NCBI GenBank assembly: GCA_004562975.1
Contig: SFQP01000143.1
Coordinates: 1 to 8,954, forward strand
Source of the DNA: a bacterium
GTDB lineage: Bacteria; Bacteroidota; Bacteroidia; Bacteroidales; Bacteroidaceae
DNA length: 8,954 bases
Reading direction: 5' to 3'
The notes under the pieces were generated by a model that was not told the DNA's origin, made no database searches, and saw only the letters and a list, made by a program, of their open reading frames with translations. Numbering within the stretch: position 1 is the first letter of the stretch; each line of letters begins with the position of its first letter. Of the stretch, positions 1 through 5,091 are shown piece by piece. The position numbers were made by a program, and so were the translations under genes.

Positions 1-46
1 CCTGTAGCTAGCGTTCATCCTGAGCCAGGATCAAACTCTTCATTGT
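1..46 (-). rRNA. rrs: 16S ribosomal RNA, 5' end only (partial)
   Basis: Read on the minus strand, positions 39 to 20 are the universal bacterial 27F primer site AGAGTTTGATCCTGGCTCAG, followed by GATGAACGCTAGCTACAGG, the usual Bacteroidales start of small-subunit rRNA. Aligning the primer site to E. coli positions 8-27 puts the mature 5' end near position 46. The gene runs off the left edge, so only about 46 nt are present. The exact end depends on RNase processing and is inferred from E. coli numbering. Confidence 0.96.
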
Positions 47-253
47 AATATATAAATTTGTTTGTTTCTCTGTTGTGCCCAGGGTTTCCTGTCTGGTTTC
101 TTGGAATTGACAAGCAACTTGATTACCCGAACAAATCTTCCCGATTAAGGGAAAGACTGCTCTGTTATCTTGTACTTCTCTACAATTTCGGTTTATGAAA
201 ATCTTTCAAAGAACGATGCCAAACGGCTTGGCGGTGTGCCTTGTTCCGTTTAG
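47..253 (-). other. rRNA operon leader (transcribed spacer before 16S)
   Basis: About 200 nt lie between the inferred rRNA transcription start (near 253) and the 16S 5' end. No open reading frame with coding character is visible. Read on the minus strand, 214-203 is GTTCTTTGAAAG, which resembles the boxA antitermination element (E. coli TGCTCTTTA) and sits early in the leader where boxA would act. The last 20 nt before 16S are AT-rich. The 5' half of the 16S processing stem should lie here, but its partner is outside the window. The leader role follows from position; the boxA call is tentative. Confidence 0.6.
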
Positions 254-259
254 CGAGTG

Positions 260-290
260 CAAAAGTACGGCAGGGTTTCGGAACGGCCAA
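260..290 (-). promoter_or_regulatory. rRNA operon promoter, Bacteroidota type
   Basis: Read on the minus strand, TTGG (290-287) and TACTTTTG (267-260) are separated by exactly 19 nt. This matches the Bacteroidota housekeeping sigma consensus TTTG-N19-TAnnTTTG. Just upstream (about 318-303) is a run of T and A on the same strand that could act as an UP-like element, as expected for a strong rRNA promoter. Transcription should start near 253, giving a leader of about 207 nt. No second consensus promoter was seen closer to 16S. Confidence 0.8.
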
Positions 291-360
291 GCCTTTGCAG
301 CATTTTTTTCAAAAAAAATTAACAAGGTGGCGGTTTTTGAGAGGAGGAGGTGGCAGAAAT

Positions 361-430
361 GAGGGTTATAGAGGGCGATAGATAACTATAGGGAGCTATA
401 GATTACTATAGATTACTATAAGAGGCGATA
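361..430. repeat. 10-bp phased ATA decamer tract upstream of ravA
   Basis: Seven successive decamers each end in ATA: positions 368-370, 378-380, 388-390, 398-400, 408-410, 418-420 and 428-430. Two neighbouring decamers (401-420) are identical, GATTACTATA twice, and CTATAG palindromes recur. The 10-bp spacing places the flexible TATA-type steps on one face of the helix. The tract lies between the divergent rRNA and ravA promoters. Function is unknown; curvature, a nucleoid-protein site or a decayed decamer repeat are possible. A similar tract lies at 6126-6180. Confidence 0.7.
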
Positions 431-469
431 GATAATGACAGGAATGCGATAGAGAGATTTAGAAAGCAC

Positions 470-477
470 TATCTTTG
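470..477 (+). promoter_or_regulatory. ravA -7 box (TATCTTTG)
   Basis: TATCTTTG at 470-477 is a perfect match to the Bacteroidota -7 consensus TAnnTTTG, 22 nt before the ravA ATG. No TTTG-like -33 box lies at the usual spacing (447-450 reads CGAT), so the promoter may be weak or need an activator. Transcription would begin near 484, giving a 5' untranslated region of only about 16 nt. No Shine-Dalgarno sequence is visible, which is normal in this phylum. Confidence 0.65.
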
Positions 478-499
478 CGGCCAACTCATTACGAAGCAA

Positions 500-2098
500 A
501 TGACAGCACTCAAACAACGCATCGCACGTCTGATAACAGATTTGCAAAAAGGCATTTACGAAAAGGAAACGGAAACGGCCATGGCCTTGCTCGCCGCCTT
601 GGCTGGAGAGAATCTGCTGCTGTTGGGACCGCCGGGCGTGGCCAAGTCGATGGTGGCACGGCGGCTCAGGACCGCCTTTGAAGAGGCGCAGTCGTTCGAG
701 TACCTCATGTCGCGCTTTTCCACCCCGGATGAACTATTCGGTCCTGTGAGCATTGCGCGGTTAAAGACGGACGATTGCTACGAACGCACCACGGCGGGCT
801 ACCTGCCCACAGCCGACGTGGTGTTCCTTGACGAGATATGGAAAGCCGGGCCGGCCATACAAAACACGCTTCTGACGGTGATGAACGAGAAACTTTTCCG
901 CAACGGCAACCGTGAAGAACAGCTTCCCCTCAAGTTGCTGGTGGCCGCGTCGAACGAGTTGCCGGCAAAGGGCGAAGGTTTGGAAGCCCTGTGGGACCGT
1001 TTCCTCATCCGGCTGGTGTGCAGCAACATCAAGGAAGAAGCCGTGTTCCGGCAGATGCTGTGCGAAAAGGAAGCAGAAGTGCCGCCCCCGGTTCCCCAAG
1101 CCCCCATACGACAGGCCGAGTACGAACAGTGGCAGCAGGAAGCCCAATCGTTACCCCTCTCCCCTGCCCTTTTGGATGCCATCAGCCACATCCGCCAATC
1201 CCTCCAAAGAGTAACGCCCGAAGACAGCGACCTGCCCCGCTGCATCTACATCAGCGACCGCCGCTGGAAACACCTGGCACGCCTGTTGCGCACCTCGGCC
1301 TATTTGCAGGACAGGACCGAGGCTGATGTGGAGGATATGTTACCGCTGTACCACTGCCTGTGGAACGAGCCGGCAGAGATTGCCGCCGTGCGCCGGATTG
1401 TGTGGCAAGCCATAACGGCTACGTTGCAAAAAAAGTTGGAACAGCTGGAACAAACCGTCAAAGCCGATTTGCGAGCCCGCCGTGCCCATGAAGCGTTGCA
1501 GAAAGCCCAACGCGAAGGTGACCACCGCGATGACAACCTGCTGATAGCCGACGGTTTCTTCTACCAAATAGAAAACCACGGCACGGGTCACACGTATGTA
1601 TTCATCACCGATTTCAAACGGATGCCCATGCGCGGCACCCCATCGGCACACACCACTCCGGCACAAGGCATCATCTACGCCGACCCCTCCCGTCCCGGAA
1701 GGAGCATCGTGCGGCTGTTTTCGCCTGATTGGGCCAAAGCCACACAACCCCAAAAGGTGGAGCAAGTCACCCTGTGCCGCGACAACACACATATATATAT
1801 AAATGGAGTGGCCTTTGCCATGCGCCGTCAAGGCACCGCCCGGCTCAACCCCGGCCAGGGACAAATAGCGTACGCCCCCTCAACGCATACACCCCCGCAA
1901 AAACCCACCGCCCCACCCGACTACGAAGCACAGGCTGAAACCGTTTGCCACCAGCTGGAACTGCTGGTGGAACGTCTGAAGGGGAACATCTTCGCATCCC
2001 CGGCAGACCGTTCGTTCATCGATGCCCAACTGCCGGCCTTGTACAAACAGATCGCCTTAACCCGGGCCGACATCCGCAAATTGCTGTACGATGAATAA
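500..2098 (+). CDS. ravA: RavA-like MoxR-family AAA+ ATPase
   Basis: This 532-residue protein belongs to the MoxR/RavA branch of AAA+ ATPases, hexameric chaperone-like machines paired with a VWA-domain partner. Visible motifs are Walker A GPPGVAKS (residues 43-50), Walker B VVFLDE (107-112), sensor 1 around LVAASNE (147-153), an arginine-finger candidate in DRF (166-168) and the RavA-type sensor 2 SDRRWK (252-257). Residues about 310-345 look like a charged helix. Residues about 346-445 look beta-rich and sit where E. coli RavA has its LARA domain, which contacts the lysine decarboxylase LdcI; similarity there is weak and inferred. E. coli RavA is 498 residues, so this version is slightly longer. 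The start at 500 follows a -7 box at 470-477 and leaves the P-loop at the usual distance from the N-terminus. The stop overlaps the viaA start, indicating translational coupling. A short AT dinucleotide run at 1791-1801 interrupts the GC-rich coding sequence. No lysine decarboxylase gene is nearby. Confidence 0.92.
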   Translation: MTALKQRIARLITDLQKGIYEKETETAMALLAALAGENLLLLGPPGVAKSMVARRLRTAFEEAQSFEYLMSRFSTPDELFGPVSIARLKTDDCYERTTAGYLPTADVVFLDEIWKAGPAIQNTLLTVMNEKLFRNGNREEQLPLKLLVAASNELPAKGEGLEALWDRFLIRLVCSNIKEEAVFRQMLCEKEAEVPPPVPQAPIRQAEYEQWQQEAQSLPLSPALLDAISHIRQSLQRVTPEDSDLPRCIYISDRRWKHLARLLRTSAYLQDRTEADVEDMLPLYHCLWNEPAEIAAVRRIVWQAITATLQKKLEQLEQTVKADLRARRAHEALQKAQREGDHRDDNLLIADGFFYQIENHGTGHTYVFITDFKRMPMRGTPSAHTTPAQGIIYADPSRPGRSIVRLFSPDWAKATQPQKVEQVTLCRDNTHIYINGVAFAMRRQGTARLNPGQGQIAYAPSTHTPPQKPTAPPDYEAQAETVCHQLELLVERLKGNIFASPADRSFIDAQLPALYKQIALTRADIRKLLYDE

Positions 2099-3659
2099 GC
2101 AAAAAGGCTACACACCGGCGGTCTACATACACCTGCTGCAACACTTTGCCGAAACCGGCGAATGCGAAGCTCCCGAACTTCACCGCGAAGACGCCATTGC
2201 CTCCTACCTGACGCAGACCATGAGCGACGTCACGCTGCGCGCCCAAGTGTTGGGCAGCCCCGTATGCGCCCGCATCTTTATGGACACCATGGTACAGTTC
2301 GTTTCGCTCATGCAACAAAAGGCCAACTACCACCTGCAACGCGCGTCGGCGGAACAGAAACAGATAAAAGCCGCCTCCTGCTGGAGCCTGACGAACCGGC
2401 GCGGCGGCTGGTTGGCATTGGTGCAGCAAGTGGCCGGAAAATATGAAGAACAAGGTTTTGAACGTGCTTTCTACGAACATGAATTCGGCGAGAAAGGACG
2501 CTGGAACGACGACGGCACCTGGCAGAACTTTCTGGTCAACTGGCAAGATCACCTCAACCGGCACCTCGATGCGCAAAACCGTCAAGCGTTGGCCGAACGC
2601 CGGGAGATGCAGGACCGCCTGCTGCGCACCAACCTGCGCACCGGCCCGGACTATCTGGCGGAACACGGCATTGACGAAGTGACGTTTTTCCAGACCTGGG
2701 CATTGATGGGCGGACGGTGGAACTCGCTGGAATTTGAACGCCTGGCCAAGATCGCCAAGCTGCAACGGAAGTACAAGGTGCTGGAACAAATCACGGACAT
2801 GATGGGCCGCAAGGCCGACCCGGCCGGTTCCCTGAGGCAAAAAACGGGTACTGGCCATACGGAAGCCCTAACCCACGCCGCGCCGAGCGACATTGCCGGC
2901 ATCAGCCAGGGCCGCGACCTCGGGGCACTGCTCCCCTCGGAACTGGCACAATGGCTTGACCCCACACTGGAAGACATCTTCTTGCGGAAATACCTGACCC
3001 AACAATTACAGACCTTCGACCACCGCAGCGAGATGCTGCATCCGGCGCGCAGCCTACACACGAAGCCGGCCCGCCCCAAGGGTCCCATGATCGTATGCGT
3101 GGACCGTTCGGGCAGCATGATGGGCGAGCCGGGCCAGATAGCCTTTTCGCTGACCATGCGGCTGGCCGAACTGTGCCACAGGCAGCAACGCCCGTGCCAC
3201 CTCATTGCATTTGCCGTGCGAGCCGTGCCCATCGATGTGCTGCGCGACCGCACGGAGCTGCTCCGCTTCTTCCGCGAACGTCCGGCCGGCAGCACCGACG
3301 CACGGGCCATGCTGCAAGCCACGTTTTCGCTGCTCGACAACCACCCGGAGCACGCCACCTCGGACGTGCTCTGGATAACGGACTTCCGCATTCCGGCCGT
3401 GCCCGACGAACTGCTCCAAAATCTTCAGCATCACGGATGTCAAAATGCCCGTCACCTGAAAACGGCTCCCCCCGTTTCCTACATGACAACACAACACAGC
3501 AGACATTCAAACCGGACGGTTTATCTCCCAAAATGCCAAGTGCATCACACAAAGCGCGTTTTTATAAAGAAAAAAAAGAGAAAAGATACAAAAAGTGCAA
3601 TCTTTTCGACTTTTATGCTTGCCGCCATTCAAAATAAATGCCGAACTTGCCGCCAATAA
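2091..3659 (+). CDS. viaA: ViaA-like VWA-domain protein, C-terminus atypical
   Basis: This is the VWA partner of RavA. It starts 8 nt inside the ravA stop, so the two are probably made in fixed ratio. The N-terminal 300 residues are mostly helical, as in ViaA. The von Willebrand A domain begins near residue 333. Its MIDAS metal site is complete: DRSGS (D338, S340, S342), T402 in GSTDA, and D431 in ITDF. In E. coli, RavA-ViaA acts on Fe-S respiratory complexes (fumarate reductase, NADH dehydrogenase I). The oddity is the end. After about residue 450 (near 3440), where E. coli ViaA continues for several dozen more residues with the last strand and helix of the VWA fold, the frame reads into AT-rich DNA giving a lysine-rich tail (KKKKRKDTKS) that looks non-coding. 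The other two frames do not restore an obvious ViaA ending, although frame +1 has a short GC3-rich run from 3421 to a TGA at 3457-3459. A frameshift, a deletion or a real truncation are all possible. Family identity is sure; the 3' end is not. Confidence 0.85.
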   Translation: MNKQKGYTPAVYIHLLQHFAETGECEAPELHREDAIASYLTQTMSDVTLRAQVLGSPVCARIFMDTMVQFVSLMQQKANYHLQRASAEQKQIKAASCWSLTNRRGGWLALVQQVAGKYEEQGFERAFYEHEFGEKGRWNDDGTWQNFLVNWQDHLNRHLDAQNRQALAERREMQDRLLRTNLRTGPDYLAEHGIDEVTFFQTWALMGGRWNSLEFERLAKIAKLQRKYKVLEQITDMMGRKADPAGSLRQKTGTGHTEALTHAAPSDIAGISQGRDLGALLPSELAQWLDPTLEDIFLRKYLTQQLQTFDHRSEMLHPARSLHTKPARPKGPMIVCVDRSGSMMGEPGQIAFSLTMRLAELCHRQQRPCHLIAFAVRAVPIDVLRDRTELLRFFRERPAGSTDARAMLQATFSLLDNHPEHATSDVLWITDFRIPAVPDELLQNLQHHGCQNARHLKTAPPVSYMTTQHSRHSNRTVYLPKCQVHHTKRVFIKKKKRKDTKSAIFSTFMLAAIQNKCRTCRQ

Positions 3660-3694
3660 AGAGCATTATTCACCTTTTTATTACTTGAAAGCCT

Positions 3695-4294
3695 ATGACA
3701 CACAAGATGTTGGAACTGCCTTACGGGCAGGATGCTCTCGAACCCCGTATGAGTGCCGAGACGCTGGCTTACCACCATGGCAAGCACCTGAAAACTTACT
3801 TGGACAACGTGAACCGTTTGATCGTAGGCACCCCCTACGAGGATTTGCCCTTGAAGGAAATCATTTGCCGGGCTTCAGGACCGCTCTACAACAACGCCGC
3901 ACAAGCCTGGAACCACATCCTCTTTTTCAAACAGCTCAGTCCGCGTCCCGTTTCCATGAGCCCCATGCTCAGCCAAACGCTCTGTGCGGCCTTTGGCAGC
4001 ATAGACAACTTCAAGAAACTGTTCTGCGATACGGCCATCAGCCTGTTCGGTTCGGGCTGGGTGTGGTTGGCCATCGACAATGAACGGCAACTGCATGTGC
4101 TGGCCGAACCCAATGCGGGCAACCCGCTGACACGAAACATGAACCCGCTGCTGTGCATCGACGTGTGGGAACATGCTTACTATCTGGATTATCAGAACCG
4201 CCGCGCCGACTATGTGGCCAACTACTGGCACCTCATCAACTGGGAAAAGGTGGAATGCCGCATGATGCGCGACGACTGTACACTTTATTATTAA
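3695..4294 (+). CDS. sodB: Iron-type (Fe/Mn) superoxide dismutase
   Basis: This cytoplasmic enzyme converts superoxide to oxygen and hydrogen peroxide. The 199 residues align along their whole length with E. coli SodB. All four metal ligands are present: H27 (AYHHGKH), H74 (AAQAWNH), D156 and H160 (DVWEHAYY). The second-sphere Gln is Q70 in NNAAQ, the position used by iron-type enzymes, and Y35 and W122 of the active-site funnel are kept. Relatives in Bacteroides and Porphyromonas are cambialistic (Fe or Mn), so metal use cannot be fixed from this alone. Residue 154, two before the Asp ligand and known to tune metal preference, is Cys, where E. coli SodB has Thr. The ATG at 3695 gives the standard N-terminus (residues 5-10 read MLELPY); an ATG at 3707 is an alternative. 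It begins 35 nt after the viaA stop with no consensus -7 box between, and rubredoxin follows 25 nt downstream. Confidence 0.96.
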   Translation: MTHKMLELPYGQDALEPRMSAETLAYHHGKHLKTYLDNVNRLIVGTPYEDLPLKEIICRASGPLYNNAAQAWNHILFFKQLSPRPVSMSPMLSQTLCAAFGSIDNFKKLFCDTAISLFGSGWVWLAIDNERQLHVLAEPNAGNPLTRNMNPLLCIDVWEHAYYLDYQNRRADYVANYWHLINWEKVECRMMRDDCTLYY

Positions 4295-4319
4295 CCTCTC
4301 ACATTTTATTCACATCCAC

Positions 4320-4484
4320 ATGAAAAAATATTATTGCGTTGTGTGCCAATGGGTGTACGACCCTGCCGTTGGCGACCCCGAAGGTGGCATTGAACCCGGA
4401 ACTGCCTTTGAAGACATTCCTGACGATTGGGTTTGCCCTCTCTGCGGCGTAGGCAAAGACCAGTTTGAAGAGGTGGTGGAATAA
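4320..4484 (+). CDS. Rubredoxin (54 residues)
   Basis: This small mononuclear iron electron carrier is too short for most gene-length cut-offs but is unmistakable. It starts MKKYYCVVC and ends DQFEEVVE. The four iron-binding cysteines are C6, C9, C39 and C42, in two CxxC knuckles. The family core [29 protein letters not shown] is intact and the length of 54 is typical. In anaerobes rubredoxin passes electrons to rubrerythrin, superoxide reductase or rubredoxin:oxygen oxidoreductase. Its place right behind sod, 25 nt after the stop on the same strand, fits oxidative-stress defence and co-transcription. One oddity is Q10 after the first knuckle, where nearly all rubredoxins carry Gly (CxxCG); the second knuckle keeps G43. 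No reductase gene is next to it. The ATG at 4320 gives the standard N-terminus. Confidence 0.97.
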   Translation: MKKYYCVVCQWVYDPAVGDPEGGIEPGTAFEDIPDDWVCPLCGVGKDQFEEVVE

Positions 4485-4526
4485 CTTCCGGCTCCCTTTT
4501 CCGAACGATTTCGTTAAGCCAAACGA

Positions 4527-4553
4527 GCAAAGCAAAACTTGTTTTAGCTTTGC
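4527..4553 (+). terminator. Hairpin downstream of rubredoxin, possible terminator
   Basis: GCAAAGC (4527-4533) pairs with GCTTTGC (4547-4553). The inner AAAAC/GTTTT can extend the stem with a one-base bulge, leaving a very small loop. It begins 42 nt after the rubredoxin stop. No T-run follows, so classic intrinsic termination is uncertain. It may instead be a processing or 3'-end-protecting structure. Confidence 0.35.
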
Positions 4554-4593
4554 CATGGCGAGAAATCTCACTTTTAAGAACCATTTTGAACCA

Positions 4594-4632
4594 GCCACCG
4601 GCAAAGCGGTTTCCCTCCGTTCTGCCGGTGGC
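4594..4632. terminator. Strong GC-rich hairpin, possible terminator
   Basis: GCCACCGGCA (4594-4603) and TGCCGGTGGC (4623-4632) form a perfect 10-bp stem around a 19-nt loop. It lies between the rubredoxin gene and the tandem repeat array. There is no T-run on either side, so the terminator role is only a guess from position and stability. It could also be a protein-binding palindrome or a boundary of the repeat element that begins 8 nt later. Confidence 0.4.
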
Positions 4633-4640
4633 AGTTATTA

Positions 4641-4725
4641 CACTTTGCTTCGCCAAGATAGGCGGCGGCTCGGCAAAGAAAATGAAAATCCGAGGCTTTT
4701 TATTTTGTCCTGCGCTCGCCTTGCA
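4641..4725. repeat. 85-bp tandem repeat, copy 1
   Basis: This is the first of three 85-bp units that begin CACTTTGCTTCGCCAAGATA and end CGCTCGCCTTGCA. It differs from copy 3 at about four positions and from copy 2 at about six, counted by eye. Inside is an inverted repeat, AAAATGAAAA facing TTTTTATTTT, where the one change from the other copies still allows a G-U pair in RNA. Its junction with what follows reads CACAACACTTTG, so no TAnnTTTG box is formed here. Confidence 0.85.
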
Positions 4726-4752
4726 CAACACTTTGCTTTGCCGAGCCTTGCA
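4726..4752. repeat. Partial repeat unit between copies 1 and 2
   Basis: These 27 nt contain the first bases of the 85-bp unit (CACTTTGCTT) joined directly to a variant of its last bases (GAGCCTTGCA). It looks like a unit that lost about 60 nt internally. The remnant shows that the array has changed by deletion or recombination. Confidence 0.65.
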
Positions 4753-4837
4753 CACTTTGCTTCGCCAAGATAGGCGGCGGCTCGGCAAAGAAAATGAAAA
4801 TCAAAGGCTTTTCATTTTGCTTTGCGCTCGCCTTGCA
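4753..4837. repeat. 85-bp tandem repeat, copy 2
   Basis: This copy joins copy 3 head-to-tail with no spacer. It differs from copy 3 at only two positions (CAAAGG against CCGAGG in the hairpin loop). The AAAATGAAAA/TTTTCATTTT stem is perfect. It contains the same TTTG plus 19-nt spacer as copy 3, but the next bases are ACTTTG instead of TATCTTTG, so it lacks a -7 box. Confidence 0.88.
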
Positions 4838-4922
4838 CACTTTGCTTCGCCAAGATAGGCGGCGGCTCGGCAAAGAAAATGAAAATCCGAGGCTTTTCAT
4901 TTTGCTTTGCGCTCGCCTTGCA
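4838..4922. repeat. 85-bp tandem repeat, copy 3 (promoter-proximal)
   Basis: This last unit has a perfect 10-bp inverted repeat, AAAATGAAAA (4876-4885) and TTTTCATTTT (4894-4903), with an 8-nt loop. The stem is extended by CAAAG/CTTTG across a one-base bulge. CTTTGC near the start and GCAAAG at 4870-4875 form a second pairing. The unit ends just before the -7 box of the downstream promoter and supplies that promoter's -33 box and nearly all of its spacer. Confidence 0.88.
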
Positions 4923-4931
4923 CTATCTTTG
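4901..4931 (+). promoter_or_regulatory. Consensus Bacteroidota promoter at the repeat edge
   Basis: TTTG (4901-4904) and TATCTTTG (4924-4931) lie exactly 19 nt apart, a full match to TTTG-N19-TAnnTTTG. The -33 box is the foot of the hairpin in repeat copy 3, so the repeat carries most of the promoter. Transcription should start near 4938 and run toward the DUF21-CBS gene at 5092, giving a leader of about 150 nt. Confidence 0.8.
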
Positions 4932-4952
4932 CACCCGATATCGTAAAATGCG

Positions 4953-4975
4953 GGACAAACAAAGCTTTTTTGTCC
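4953..4975 (+). other. Leader hairpin ahead of the DUF21-CBS gene
   Basis: GGACAAA (4953-4959) pairs with TTTGTCC (4969-4975) around a loop holding the palindrome AAAGCTTT. It lies about 15 nt into the predicted transcript. No downstream T-run suits a terminator. The rest of the leader to 5091 shows no known riboswitch consensus that I recognise. Its role is unknown. Confidence 0.35.
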
Positions 4976-5091
4976 AACAAACCGCTCCCTACGTCAGTCG
5001 CCGTGCATCCCAACAGCACTCCGGCCGGGGCACATCCATAAACTAAGCTTATTGTGGGCCAGGGGTTTCCGTTTAACCAATACGTTCTTAC

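Noticed and set aside
361..430. CRISPR array or iterons of a replication origin
   Set aside because: The repeats are 10 bp with no spacers, far too short for CRISPR, and there is no replication initiator gene nearby.
2016..3552. Minus-strand frames opposite viaA
   Set aside because: They mirror the GC-rich codon pattern of viaA, overlap each other and lack family motifs.
3595..3610. AATCTTTT as a sod promoter
   Set aside because: It misses TAnnTTTG at two positions and has no TTTG at the right spacing, so I did not call it.
3095..3637. Plus-strand frame overlapping the viaA VWA domain, considered as the frameshifted viaA ending
   Set aside because: Up to 3420 it is only a shadow of viaA. 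After that its peptide has a faint GSPRF resemblance to the ViaA ending but no continuing similarity, so I could not support a repaired frame.
4465..5046. Several overlapping open frames on both strands through the tandem repeat region
   Set aside because: They repeat the same peptide with each 85-bp unit, occur in many frames at once and match no family. They arise because the repeat unit happens to lack stops in some frames.
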